DNA of 64,000 nucleotides from positions 25,001 to 89,000 of the forward strand of contig CAKAKS010000199.1 of the NCBI GenBank assembly GCA_916700875.1, written 5' to 3'. The position numbers and the translations under genes are program-made. Positions 11,180 through 22,853 of this stretch are shown here, in pieces. How positions within the stretch are numbered: position 1 is the first letter of the stretch; the number at the start of each line of letters is the position of its first letter. The notes beneath the pieces were generated by a model, which made no database searches, was not told the DNA's origin, and saw only the letters and a program-made list of their open reading frames with translations. The DNA is from Sebastes aleutianus. Lineage: Eukaryota; Chordata; Actinopteri; Perciformes; Sebastidae.

Positions 11180-12086
11180 TACTCACTTTTCCTTTCACCC
11201 CCATTCATCCCCCCTCTCTCTATTTCTCTGTTCACAGAACATCTATTAATGCAGATATATATAGTTTTTTTAATATTAAAAAAGTGTGACAATTTGGCGA
11301 TCTGTCGTTGATAGAGATTTTTAGTTGTGGGGGCAAAAAAACATCATGAGATGCCATCCTTGTCTGACAAAACTGTTGGTAACATCAGGATAACACTGCA
11401 AAATGTTGGCCCCAAAATGGCCCGAACCAAAAGATATGTGGCATAACGAACTATGATGAGCACCAGACACAATGATTTGTAATTTTACAGTCACAACTCG
11501 CTCTGTACCTGCAGGTCGTGCAAGACTGCAAGCTATAAGCTAATTGATCTCTCATCCAAGTTACAGCAGCACCATGATAACCTAATCTGACACAGTGTGA
11601 CCATCTGGTAATGCTAACACTATGAGCTGTTTTCAGTCACTTTAACAACACCAAATATATAAGGTTTGCTTATTTATAATATCTCAGTCACAAAATAGAA
11701 ATATAGCATTTGGGAAAAAGATTCTACTCATAAACCTGTAGACAGAAATCAAGTGTCTATCCACATGCAGCGCAAATTTTAACCGAATTTCCAGAAATTC
11801 TGCAAAAGAAAATGCGAATTAATGCACGTTTCCATCAACCAGCAACCTCCGGGCAAAGAACGTATATTGCCAAGAAGTGAAAGTCAATTGGTCGTTCCAT
11901 TGCAACATCAGGGCCCAGCGGCAAAACTACCATTTTGGCATTTTGGACTGAAAGCGACTACCGGACGGCAGTAAAACGTCCACCTAAAAATTACCGTACA
12001 AAAGTAAAACAAAATTATTTCTATTCTATTGTCATATTCTACTGAAATGGCCTGTATTGAACAATGCAATATTATAAATATAATAA
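8976..12086. other. Intergenic DNA, no gene recognised
   Basis: No conserved coding exon was found. It contains a short (TA)n at about 9642-9656, a (TG)n at about 10577-10591 and a long (CA)n at 11121-11178. The frame at 9676-10059 is open for 127 codons but has low-complexity Thr/Ser/Ala content and no recognisable domain. I treat it as chance. Confidence 0.55.
11121..11178. repeat. (CA)n microsatellite, about 28 units
   Basis: Uninterrupted AC dinucleotides. Likely polymorphic in length. Confidence 0.95.
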
Positions 12087-12273
12087 GCGTTTTCAGTCCA
12101 AAAAGGCGGGCAGTGGCTCTTTCCAAGCTCCACCCTCTCGTCCAAATATGGTAACTTCTGGCTCCAAAAAATAAGATGGCGACGATGACAAACTCAAGGC
12201 TTCAAAACAGCAGTCCAAAACCCAAAGGGTGACGTCACGTTGACTACGTCCACTTCTTATATACAGTCTATGG
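12087..12273. repeat. Teleost interspersed repeat ending TATATACAGTCTATGG
   Basis: Contains CTCCACCCTC, AAGATGGCGACGATG, GGTGACGTCACGTTGACTACG and a CACTTCTTATATACAGTCTATGG ending, a word order common in fish genomes. Related wording (gccatcttg, gtggagcta) recurs in repeat D at 32347 and 45641. Noncoding, with the class not assigned. Confidence 0.5.
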
Positions 12274-12560
12274 TTTCCATCCACTACTGGTATGTGAATA
12301 TTAAGAGCTTGCCAGCTGGTGGCGCTAATTCTCCAGTTGAGTGCCAATAGACCACTGCAGAAGAAGACATTGCAACGAGATGGCGTAATGAAAATAGCAC
12401 CAATCAAATCTCAAATGAACAAAAACAATGTGGAAAATGTGATGGAAATATGGCACAATATAACTTTTCTACCTCAGCCAAGTGTAAAAACTTTTTTTTT
12501 TTTTTTTCTTTTTTTACAATATTTCAACTATTTTTGGAATTTCCTGTGCTTCCACTGAGG

Positions 12561-12686
12561 GTTTTGCATTTTTGCCTTTATTTGACAGAGAGGAAGGGGT
12601 ATGATGTGTAACAAAGGTGAAATCGAACCTGGGACATTGCGGTTACATGGCAAGCGCTGTAACCACTTGGCTACCCAGGCAGACCC
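12561..12686 (-). mobile_element. tRNA-derived SINE, minus strand
   Basis: Read on the minus strand it starts GGTCTGCCTGGGTAGCCAAG and has a B box, CCAGGTTCGATTTCACC. The tRNA-like head is followed by a short body and a tail containing AAATAAAGGCAAAAATGC. Direct repeats TCCACTGAGG flank it at 12551-12560 and 12687-12696, as expected for target-primed insertion. It is too diverged in its 3' half to be a functional tRNA gene. Confidence 0.8.
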
Positions 12687-14271
12687 TCCACTGAGGTTGT
12701 TATGTGCAAATTGAAAAACGCATATAAGAGAATTTGGTTGCACTGACTCAGGAACAGGATGATGATGGCGAGTGAGGAGGAGTTTATGTCTGTGTATAAA
12801 GCCTATGTGTGTGCATATGGGTGAATGAGATCCTGCAGGAATGCACGCTCTTATATGGGGCAGACATGGCAAGTGCACGCTGTTTGGAAATGGAACCCCT
12901 GACATTTAGACCTGCAGATTGCAAAATCATGTCGCCTCCCACCACACACACACTCATGCACAGATGTCCAAACACACACACAGTATCTTCTCCTCTGCCC
13001 CCCCTTCTTTCCCCTCCTCTCTTTCCTCTGTGGAATTCAAAAGTAAAATGAACCTAAGTGTGACAGGACGGCTTGAGCTGCAGGAAAAACACACATTTCA
13101 ACACTTGGGAAGTGGCGGGGAAAGCAGAGCGGAGAGGAACGGGAGCTGCCGGGACAGTCGGAGGAGAACAGGGAGCAAAGGAGGAGCGGTTGTTCGGGAT
13201 TCTGAGAAGCTTGTCTGATTTAATGTGTATCCGTCCTAAAAATGGTCAATGAGAGCCTATATTAAATTAAAAACATCTTAGTTGTTCATGAAAAATGTCA
13301 GCCTTGACAGCGATTGTCAAACATCCAAATAGTTTTCATTTCTAGTATGTCAAAAAACCAAAGCAGCGGTGCTGTTTTTTTTATGGAAGGAAATATTTTC
13401 ACGGCTTAAATGTTCTTTTTGAGCCCAAAGAGGAAGAAAGAAGAAGAGAAAAGAGAGATTAGCCACGATTTTTAGTGCCGCAGTTGCCTGCCTACCAGCA
13501 AGTCAGCCAGGCAGTCAGCCTGTCCACCATGAAGCCAGTCACCCAGCCAGCAAACAAGCCAACCGGTCCATTTCATTCAGCGGGGCCACTGGCATGGGAC
13601 CAAGTAATGCCACTAAACAAAGAGCTACTGTCTTGCATCACTTCCCCTCAGAGAGGCCATCCAGGCCGCAGCCTCTTATCACCAGGCACTGCCAGTCTGC
13701 AGCACACCGAGGCCTCCACCACACCGCTTTCTGTTACAGCCTTCTCCCATTATACCACCATTATACTAACCCTGTACCCGGGGGGGAGGGTTTGATTTCA
13801 GCTTTCAGGAGTGTCAACAAAAGGGGCAGCACATGAAAAGAAAAACAAATTAAACCCATCAAACAGCACTTCTTCTTGTCAGTGGACTTCAGTGGACTCC
13901 TTACACCCAAACAACTTTTCAAGCAATTTCACTGTCACAGACATATTTCCAATGTCGGAATAAAATCACACAAGTTTTTCTTGAGCTCGGCGCGCCCCCC
14001 GTGATCTTGAGCGTTTAGTGTAAGGTGGTCAAAAAACTCAGTCCAAGTCAGTCTTTTTCTCGTCTTGACATTTTGATAAAAATCAAACGAGTTTGATATT
14101 ATCGTAAGTTCAATGAGGCGAACATTGTCAACAACCAATAGAAGCGCTCTCTCCAGCACCAAACAGGAAGCAGCAAACGGGGTAAGTAAGTAAACATGGA
14201 GAAACTGGTGGAGTCGTGGAGTGAACAAGAGAGAGAGGTGGCCACTTCATCACTTGCATTGCATTACATGG

Positions 14272-14395
14272 CATTTTTGCATCCAGTTTTAGTTTGTAAC
14301 TTTACATTTTTCCTGTTATAAAGTTAAAGAAGTTGAACGTTTAAAGTCATTTTTGCATCCAGTTTTAGTTAGTAACTTTACATTTTTCTTGTTCT
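14272..14395. repeat. Local direct duplication, about 47 bp copies
   Basis: CATTTTTGCATCCAGTTTTA is followed by GTTNGTAACTTTACATTTTT in both copies, which start at 14272 and 14349 (offset 77). The copies differ at only two or three positions, so the duplication is recent. Confidence 0.85.
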
Positions 14396-14888
14396 TTCTT
14401 GTCTAACCAGATCGGCATGATGTGCTCGTTCGTATAGATCACACTTATAAAAACGGCAAACAAGCCCAAAGTCGCTTACAATAAGCATAATTGGCAAATT
14501 GATTTCCACCAGGAGCAGGATGGGACATAATGTCAAAAGGAATCTACTTGTCGTCTTGTAAATAGTGACCCTGCAAGATCCCCATTCTTTGCAAAATATT
14601 ATAGTCTGACTAAAAACTCTGTGACTTAAGACACATTGATGTGAGAAGGTGTCAGACTTCAGTCTTTTCAAAGTCTCCTAGTGTATGGTAGGCATGAGGG
14701 GGAAACATTTGAAGCTTAGAAATATATATTATACATATTATTCTACTGTGTTTTATTGTGATCGTATTATTTCCTTATTGCAGAAGTTAAGCAGTGAAAG
14801 TCTGGAATCTTAATGGGCAGCTTTGCTCCTCAGTCTTGATAAGTATTCAGCCGGTGTAGTTTGATACTTCCTTCCATTCCACAACCTC

Positions 14889-14936
14889 TATGTGTGTGTG
14901 TGTGTGTGTGGGTGTGTGTGTGTTTGTGTGTGTGTC
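14889..14936. repeat. (TG)n microsatellite, interrupted
   Basis: TG dinucleotides with a few GG and TT interruptions. Confidence 0.9.
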
Positions 14937-15108
14937 ATGGATGCGTGTCTGTTTTCAACAGGCCCTGTGGCGGCCTAAAGGGGGGGTGGACATGTGTAAA
15001 GGAACAGTTGCATTCCTTTCAGATCCTCCCCTCAAAAGGGAAAACACACACACAAACACACTCATTCAAATCTATACAAAGTGAGCTTACAAGAACACAC
15101 AAACCTAC

Positions 15109-15110
<2 letters not shown>

Positions 15111-15150
<40 letters not shown>
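15111..15150. repeat. (CT)n microsatellite
   Basis: About 20 uninterrupted CT units. The minus strand reads as a poly Arg-Glu frame that is not a gene. Confidence 0.95.
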
Positions 15151-15152
<2 letters not shown>

Positions 15153-16538
15153 CGCTTTCTCTCCCTTTTCCCCTCTCGTTCTCCCTCGTTCTGAACAACA
15201 GCGGAGCAGAACGGTCCCCCGAGGCGTCGGAGGGGCCAAAACTGAACCGACCAAACTTGGCTTCCGACCCCAGAGCAGCGACACGCCCACTTGGCGGCGG
15301 CCTGCAGTGCATTCCTGGTGAGAGCATTGTCAAAGCCAAGCACTTCCTCTGGAGCAGGGCCAGCCCCGCCACAATAACATTTCATACATTTATCTCTTGG
15401 CTGGAGTCTCTCTTACACTCAGTACTGACACAAACAGAGAACAGACAACACGTGTGCATGCATGAGAAAAGACATTGCATGTACATGCATGCACACATAG
15501 AAAAAAGTATTGCAGAACACTGTTTTGATACCTGTCTTTGCTCTCCTCCTCTCTGTCCAAGTGTTCCTATCTATGTTCTCTCTCTAATCTTGTTTTCTCT
15601 TTTCTAAAGTGAAGCTGTTGCACTGACTTTTTTCCCTCTCACGACTTCACTAGATAGCGAATAACATCTCCTTCATCCTGACCTCCTCTCGTTACAGGAC
15701 GCAGCTCTCCTATCCTCCTCAGCCTCATTGGTCTCTTCACACGGGACTCTCAAAACTTTTTTTTCAGTTTGAGACATTTACCGCATCCAAGAAAAAAGTG
15801 TGTACCAATTATTACGTTTTCAATTAAGTAAAAATCTGATCTTGTTAGTTGAATTATCTGTTTCACTGTAAAGGCCATGAGCAGTGAAAATGTTAGTTCT
15901 TTGATGTCGGCTTGGTGTGCCTGGGCCTTATATCAGGTGAAGCAGAAATAAAAACAAATGTGACAGGAGAGGTCAAGAAGCCATATGGAAAAAATACTAA
16001 ACTAAAAATTCAAACCTGATTTAGCAAAATACAAAGAAAGTAAATGTCAATAAGAAATACACAAAATGAACAGAAGGGTTCACCAAATCAGCAGACAAAA
16101 ATTTAAAAAAGTATAAAAAAAATATGTATATTACCCTTTTGTTTGGGGAGGAATAGAAACAGACTTTCAGGACATTGTCAGCTATGAAGTCATTTAGATT
16201 TTAGTGTATGTTAATAGTCATTCTTACTAATTATTCATGTCAGAAAATAGAGAAAGGTGGCAGCTATAATTTCCAAAAACCCAACATGATGGTGTTCATT
16301 TTCCTAGATTTGGCTTCAAAGTCACTCATGCTTCTTCATGTAATTCCTACTGAGCTTCTTGAAGGTTAAATCTGCTTCATTCACGTGTCTGCTTGTCTGT
16401 CCGTGATCCAGTTTCTATTCTGTCAGGACAAACACAAAAGGAGCCAAACACACACACACACACAGAGAGAAAGAGAGAAACAAGGAGAGAGAGAGAGACT
16501 TATGTAACAGGTATGACTTCACAGGAAGTCAGCGCCAT

Positions 16539-16539
<1 letters not shown>

Positions 16540-16589
<50 letters not shown>
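16540..16589. repeat. (TG)n microsatellite, about 25 units
   Basis: Nearly pure TG repeat followed by TTTG units. A GA-rich stretch lies just upstream at about 16466-16498. Confidence 0.95.
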
Positions 16590-16592
<3 letters not shown>

Positions 16593-16990
16593 TTTGTTTG
16601 TTCCCTGGGCTGTGTTTATCTTGTATGCATATGTGTGAGTGTCCCCATTCATGTATGCATGTCGTAACAGTGTGTGTTTGTGTGTGTGTATCAGCTTTGT
16701 GGTCCACAATGAGGCTTTGTTGTTGGACTCGGTTTAGTCGGTACACTGATTGGACCACAGACTAAATGCATGATGTATAGGATGGGGATGGTACTGTTTG
16801 ATTTTAAGATTGGCGTTATTATATTCAAAAATATTGGTGTTGGTTTTGATGTTTACTGACATTTCTCTGCTGTCCTGAGGTTTTTCTTTTTACATTTGTG
16901 GGTTAAAATGCTGTCAAACGAAATCTCCAGCACTAATAAGGACAGTTGATGTGCATGAATTCAGTCATGGCCAAATTCTCTAGTCATATT

Positions 16991-17475
16991 GCAGCCCGGT
17001 CTCACCAAATGGCGTATTAATGATACGGCATTTTTAAGTAATTTCGCCTCCAATAACAATGCTGTTTTTGCTTATGGCATGTCATGTGTACACCATGTAG
17101 TACAGACTGCGATGTAAACGCTTCCGTGTGAATATGCTATGTTCAGAGCTAGTGACGTAGAATAAAAAAGTGAGAAAAGGCCCGTCTATGTCTACAAAGC
17201 ATGGAGAAGCTCTAATTACAAAACACACTTGAGCGACTTCATTCTCTGCTCAGGTAGACATTACTCCTCTATATATCTTTACACAGCAAATAGTTGTTTG
17301 CTGCTATATTAATGCTCTGAATATGATATAGAGAATCTTTAAATGACAAAAGCCACTTCACAACGTGGCGTGAAATGACACGCGAAAAGCCTAAAAATGC
17401 GTTATCATGACACGCGGAATTTCCTTAAAATACCGGGCTATTTATAGGCCTTCCCATGAGATTGGGTTGCCATAT
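16991..17475. mobile_element. MITE family B, copy 1, interrupted by repeat C
   Basis: The ends are inversely related: GCAGCCCGGTCTCACC at the left, and a right end whose reverse complement reads TATGGCAACCCAATCTCATG. Internal words GGCATGTCATGTGTAC, CGTGTGAATATGC and GACACGCGAAAAGCC recur in the copies at 23691 and 39159. About 165 bases (17176-17340) inside it belong to another family. No ORF. Confidence 0.7.
17176..17340. repeat. Interspersed repeat family C, copy 1, nested in family B
   Basis: Shares ACTTCATTCTCTGCTC, GTAGACATTACTCC and AATAGTTGTTTGCTGCTATA, or near matches, with the copies at 32926 and 43506. It is about 150-165 bp with no coding capacity or evident terminal repeat. Its absence from the family B copies at 23691 and 39159 shows it was inserted here. 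Confidence 0.75.
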
Positions 17476-17874
17476 TGACAGCCCACATCATGACCAAGAA
17501 TCTCTGTCCGCTGACTTTTATAGGAAATGAATTAACTTCCAAAGACTCACTGTGGACGAGAACCAGAGGAGACATCATCACACTGGACACAGCCAGCTCA
17601 TGTGAACTTTATCCTCTGGGTATGCCCCCATGCCAGCCTATAGCCTCTGCTTCATCATGCTATAAACAGACTATGAATGCATACACACTAATATGGACTC
17701 ACTCTCACACACCCTGGGGGACTTGTAGAGTTTAGTTGTGAAGGCTGGATGTGTTGTGATAAACTTACAGCAGCTTTGTATTACAAATCCAACAGTGGTC
17801 GTGCCAGTGACTGAAATAATGATGTTACACACATCTGTTACTCCTCTGAATCTGCCAACTCGCTCTCCAGCTCA

Positions 17875-17910
17875 GGAGAGGAGAGGAGAGGAGAGGAGAG
17901 GAGAGGAGAG
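17875..17910. repeat. (AGGAG)n pentanucleotide array, about 7 units
   Basis: Perfect GGAGA pentamers from CAGGAGAGG to GAGAGACC, all purines on this strand. Confidence 0.95.
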
Positions 17911-18730
17911 ACCCTGCTCTCGTGAAACATTCCTCTTGTAACTTTCACATGGTCACATCTTCTACAGCTGATCGCTAACATAGCTGTACTCTGAAGTGCC
18001 CTCTCTTCTTCCTGTTAACATACATCTGTTTAGTCAATATCATGAGCAACAAGCAAAATCGCCACGGCAACCCATCAGAAACAACCCGCCACCTCTAACA
18101 GTAGCCCACCTATAGGCAAAGAGAAAGAGGTCAAGTCATGTTTTCTCAGATATATGAGAGTTGGTGTGTGTGTGTAAGTGTGTTTGCATGTTTAGGACCT
18201 GAAGGCGGGGTATGTTGGCATGTCTCACCACGGTTCAATGTTTCCTTTTAGCTCTGTTGGCACTCCCGTGTTCCTGTTGGCTGACCTTTTCTCTTCCTGT
18301 GAAGTTCCTGTCATGCATTCTCTGTTCTCGAAGGTCACAGGTCTCTGAGTCAAAGCCAGTTGTGCGGTATGATAGTTTAGAAAGAGGTGTATTATCCCAC
18401 AAATAGAAGGCAAATATTTAGCACAAATCGTTAGTATGCTTTTGATTGCATGACAGTAAAGCTGGAGTTTAGTTAAAGTTACTGTTTTTTTAAAAAAAAA
18501 GGAGAGATTTCTTCATCATGCAGTCAAATGGGTTATTGAAATATCAAGCAAGGATGTCCATGGACATGTAAAATTTTGGGATAAAAACCTTAAAGGGATA
18601 TTATGGTATTAATTCAGCCCAGTCGCAGTTCGTGAAATTGTCACGAAATTGAATGTATTGATTCATGTACACAGACATGAATTTAAATTTTTTTTTTCTA
18701 ACCATGTTGTTTCCTGTGAAGACAGAAGTC

Positions 18731-18892
18731 TATTTTGAAAAGATTGTATGTATGTAACGAGGGGAAATTGACACGTGTTGCTGGACATTGGTAGGAAAAC
18801 ACACAAAAAGCGTTCTTTTCCTAAACCTAAGTAGTTTTATTTTGAAAAGACTGGAGCGGAAATTGACACGTGTGTCACGTGTTGCTGGACAT
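18731..18892. repeat. Diverged direct duplication around GGAAATTGACACGTGT
   Basis: Two copies, at about 18731-18788 and 18838-18892, share TATTTTGAAAAGA, GGAAATTGACACGTG and CACGTGTTGCTGGACAT. The second carries an extra GTGTCAC. Confidence 0.75.
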
Positions 18893-19804
18893 AGAAAAAA
18901 ACGCATGAAAAAAACGTTGTTGAAAGTCGTGCTGAGTGACCCAGATTTTAAAGAATGGCAGCTTGCAACAATACACCCTACAATTGAAGAAGTGCAGACA
19001 TTTCTCTGTTTGGTTGCCATTGAAATGATTCAGCAAGTGTTCCGTTGAAGATGATGTCACGGCAGTTTCACGCGCCATCGCTACGACGATCAGCTGAGAT
19101 CCCGCCTACACTGAAGGGGTACTATCTGCAGTGGAAAGACAGCTAGAGAGAAAGACCTTGTACCAAAAGTGAGTGGAAACACGGCATAATACACATGTGA
19201 AGTGGGCACCACAACACAGAAGCAACCAGCAAGCGTACGTCCGGGGTGAGCAACTTTAGCTAGAACAAGTTGGCGCCATCTTGGTGTCCAATATCCAATC
19301 TCATAAAACTTTGTTTTAAGAGAAGGAAGCATCAAAGAAGTAAAGAAGAGGAAATCTCTGGTTTTACTGCATCAATTTTAAGAATTCTTTCTCATTTAGG
19401 GATGTGCAATATTAAATTGACGGACCGCTCTTTTAATCGTACTCTACAAAGTGCTGCATTCAGCTGTCAATCAAAAGGTCTCAACGGACAGAACCTCTGA
19501 GAGAGGAAACAAATTATAAACCCGCTGGATTCACTTCGTGCCAGCCATTGTGAAAAGTGATTTAGTTAATGGTTTCCAAGAAAGGGAATCTCTAGGAACT
19601 ACAGGAACTAGTTAAGCTACACCACATACTCGCACGCACTCACACACACACACATATACACACTCACGCACGTTCATGCATGGACGTGCAAATGCAGCCG
19701 AATGTATATTAGCAACAAGCCTTGTAAATTTTGTGGCAGTGGTGTTGTCTGTGAGAAGTGGTCTGGCCTGCGAAGCCCTGTGGCCCACAATACTATTCCT
19801 GTGG

Positions 19805-19807
<3 letters not shown>

Positions 19808-19841
<34 letters not shown>
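19808..19841. repeat. (TG)n microsatellite
   Basis: About 17 pure TG units. Confidence 0.95.
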
Positions 19842-19842
<1 letters not shown>

Positions 19843-19937
19843 CTTAGCCAAGGATGTGGTTGGTCTCACTGAAATGCTTACGGGACGTATCCTTCAGACC
19901 CCCCCTCTGCAGTATCTTGCATGTGTGTGTCTTCTTG

Positions 19938-19939
<2 letters not shown>

Positions 19940-19992
<53 letters not shown>
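19940..19992. repeat. Compound (TG)n(GA)n microsatellite
   Basis: TG units pass directly into about 20 GA units. Confidence 0.95.
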
Positions 19993-20299
19993 CATCATTC
20001 AACAGCCGCTCCTCCGTCCAGGAGCATCGGATATTGGATTAGTGTGTTAATCTCCCTCTCGTTCTTTTCTCACGTTCCTCTTTCCTGGGTCTGTGTGTGT
20101 GTGTGTCTGTGTGTGTGTGTGTGTTTTTGTGTGTAGTTGCATACAATTGCCTTCTTCAATGCTTCCTCACTGTCCCGATTCATCCTTTCCTTTCCTGCCG
20201 ATGGCGTACGATGCAGTAAACAGGAGGCCCAAACGTCCATGTACGTCCTCGCTGCCATCCAACTATGAGAGAAAATGTCAGATGCATTTTCATCAGCGG

Positions 20300-20396
20300 G
20301 TTTTAATTAAAGCATCCACACCGCGTCAGGGTGCGGCATCGCCCTGCCGGGGTTTCTTTCACAACAATGACCGGCTTGCTGTACATTATCCCTTAC
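20300..20396. repeat. Fragment of repeat family G
   Basis: TTTCACAACAATGACCGGCT and TTGCTGTACATTATCCC match the words at 29467-29510 with few differences. The fragment is cut on its right by the start of a family A copy. Confidence 0.55.
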
Positions 20397-20715
20397 ATAT
20401 TGTCCAGAAACCCTCACAGGTACTGCATTAGCCATTAAAAATGTGCTCAAATCATAACATGGCAAACTCAAGCCCAACAGGCAACAACAGCTGTCAGTGT
20501 GTCAGTGTGCTGACTTGACTATGACTTGCCCCAAAACTGCATGTGATTATCATAAAGTGGGCATGTCTGTAAAGGGGAGACTCGTGGGTACCCATAGAAC
20601 CCATTTTCATTCACATATCTTGAGGTCAGAGGTCAAGGGACCCCTTTGAAAATGGCCATGTTAAAACAGATTTGCGTTAAGGCGATATTATCACGTTAAC
20701 TTTGACAGCCTTAAT
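20397..20715 (+). mobile_element. hAT-like repeat family A, 5'-truncated and internally deleted
   Basis: Starts within the family at TATTGTCCAGAAACCC and continues through GTCAGTGTGTCAGTGTGCTG, CATAAAGTGGGCATGTC and CGTGGGTACCCATAGAACC. It then jumps from AATGGCCATG to TTAAAACAGATTTGCG and ends ACTTTGACAGCCTTA, a decayed CAGCCCTA terminus. Confidence 0.7.
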
Positions 20716-21993
20716 TACTGTATACATAAAAGCCAAATAATGAAAAGGAAGTTAACAAACTTGACATAACAAGAGATGCTCTATTGTCTGTACACTTTTG
20801 TGGTTTTCATATCAGGAAGATATCTTTAATCATTTGTAATTTCATGTGTTTAATGTGCATAATAGTGCAAGAGAGTGAGAGAAAGACAGAGACGGAGGGA
20901 GAGAGAAGAGAGAGTGAGTGAGAACCACTGAGGGAACAGAGACAGAGCACCTGCTCAGCGACCTCGGGGCCCAGACAAAGACACCTCTGTCCCGCAGTAC
21001 AATGACGTCCGGGACACTGTAACTTCCTGTGTCTGGTGGGACGACCAAACAGCACAGCAAGCTAGCTGTTTGTGCAGGCTGATTCTATTCATTCACACAC
21101 AGCGGTGGGTAGTAATCTCCCCGGAGAGAAACATTTCTGCACAAGTTTTAAGTTTGTAGTAAAGTAAATTTAATGCGTTTTTTCAGGGAAACTGGTTCTT
21201 TCTGTCATTTTAAACTGCCTCAGATGAAACATATTGTTTCCTGGTGGAGTTTGGAGTCTGATTAAGATGATCAGCTTGCTTTTTGTCTCCTATTCTTGCA
21301 GATTTTAATGCATTTTAATCATCATACATTTGTAGAATTCCTGTTTTGTCTGCGAGATATAAAACGCAAAAGAGAAGATAGGAGTCTGGTGCAAAAAAAA
21401 AAAAGGAATTAGATTCACTACGAGCCACAAAAGTTGGCCGCCCTCCCCCTTCAGGGCTAAACTTTGGATGCTAAACTTGAGACTACCATCGCCATGGAAA
21501 CAGCTCAACAGCCATAGAAGATGTAGGTAGCATTTCTCAAATACTGTAGTTACCAATAGGAGGTCAAAACGAGAGAGAAAGGGATTTTGAAAATGGGGAC
21601 ATTACATTAAAGCTTACATCAAAGGATTTTTCTTTTTCTTTGGCCTCAGATTTCAGCTCAGCAACAGGTCCGCTGTGAAATTCAGCATTACATAATTGTC
21701 CACCACCTCAATGTCTGTCTTTGATAACAGGAAGGAGACTCAACCTTCTAAAATCAACAAACCCATCCTTGGATTTTTATAGCTGCACAGTTCAAGGAAA
21801 TCAAGGCATAAAATTCCTGACCTCCTTTTCCTGCTTACAAACTTATAAATATATTTTAACTGTTTTTGTAACTGCTGCAGCTTGAAATCACTTACATCTC
21901 TGTACACTTACCATTAGAGCTTAGCTGGCCCCAATTTTAATCAATAAAACAGCAGATCTATTCCTTATTTTAGACTGTAATTTATGTTTAACC
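20716..21993. other. Intergenic DNA, no gene recognised
   Basis: Contains GA-rich simple sequence at about 20866-20925 and otherwise unique-looking sequence. The minus-strand frames at 20807-21060 encode low-complexity Ser/Leu and are not called. Confidence 0.5.
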
Positions 21994-22853
21994 CAGGGCT
22001 GTCAATCGAATAAAAAATGTATTTACGATTAATCGCAAATTAATCACACATTTTTTATCTGTTTAAAATGAACCTTAAAGGGAGATTTGTCAAAAAATAT
22101 TTAATACTCTTATCAACATGGAAGTGGGCAAATATGCTTGCTTTATGCAAATGTATGTATATATTTATTATTGGAAATCAATGAACAACACAAAACAATG
22201 ACAGATATTGTCCAGAAACCTTCACAGGTACTGTATTTAGCATATAAAATATGCTCAAATCATAACATGGCAAACTGCAGCCCAACAGGCAACAACAGCT
22301 GTCAGTGTGTCAGTGTGCTGACTTGACTATGACTTGCCCCAAACTGCATGTGATTATCATAAAGTGGGCATGTCTGTAAAGGGGAGACTCGTGGGTACCC
22401 ATAGAACCATTTTCATTCACATATCTTGAGGTCAGAGGTCAAGAGACCCCTTTGGAAATGACCATGACAATTTTTCCCTCGCCAAAATTTAGAGCATGTT
22501 TGGAGCGTTATTTAGCCTCCTTCCTGACAAGCTAGTATGACATACCATTGGTACCAATGGGTTCCTTAGGTTTTCTAGTTTCATATGATACAAGTATCTT
22601 CACTCTAGCTTTAAAACTGAGCCTGCTACACTCCTAAGAAATTAGTGCCGTTAAAACAAATTTACGTTAATGCGTTATTAACGCGGTTTAATCAACAGAT
22701 CTGTAAAACTCAATTTCTTCACAAAGAATCAAACGAAAGCACCACTTTAAATCTGCTGTTTACAAGTTATTCAGCATGAAAAACACATTAAAAAATGACT
22801 AATTGACTAAAGAAATCTTAGTTGACTAATCGACTAAGAGGGAGCAGCCCTAA
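21994..22853 (+). mobile_element. Chimeric hAT-like element: family A left part joined to family F right part
   Basis: Begins CAGGGCTGTCAATCG and is the longest family A copy in the window, running to GTTATTAACGCGG near 22687. At about 22690 it switches to family F: CAGATCTGTAAAACT, CACCACTTTAAATCTG and GAAATCTTAGTTGACTAATC. It ends GAGCAGCCCTA at 22853. The outermost bases are therefore inverted (CAGGGCTG and CAGCCCTA) although the two halves come from different families. No clear target duplication was found. No ORF of interest. Confidence 0.65.

Larger units (their letters stand above)
12697..16990. other. Intergenic DNA with microsatellites, no gene recognised
   Basis: Contains a 77-bp-offset duplication (14272-14395), TG-, CT- and GA-rich simple repeats (14889-14936, 15111-15150, 16484-16498 and 16540-16589) and degenerate CAGCCAG units near 13490-13560. 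The longest frame (14861-15607) spans two simple repeats and shows no domain, so I do not call it a gene. ATG GAG AAA CTG GTG at about 14196 starts a short frame of uncertain meaning. Confidence 0.5.
17476..20396. other. Intergenic DNA with small repeats, no gene recognised
   Basis: Holds a pure AGGAG pentamer array (17875-17910), a diverged direct duplication around GGAAATTGACACGTG (18731-18892), a region near 19041-19290 that resembles a fish MITE (CCGCCTACACTGAAGGGG), and TG/GA microsatellites at 19808-19841 and 19940-19992. No exon-like ORF. Confidence 0.5.

Noticed and set aside
13475..13795. 106-codon frame rich in Pro, Gln, Thr and Ser
   Set aside because: Built on degenerate CAGCCAG units similar to those at 41820-42142. 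No domain and no splice or promoter signals.
14861..15607. 248-codon open frame on the plus strand
   Set aside because: It is kept open by (TG)n and (CT)n tracts encoding Val-Cys and Ser-Leu runs; no domain and no start or splice support.
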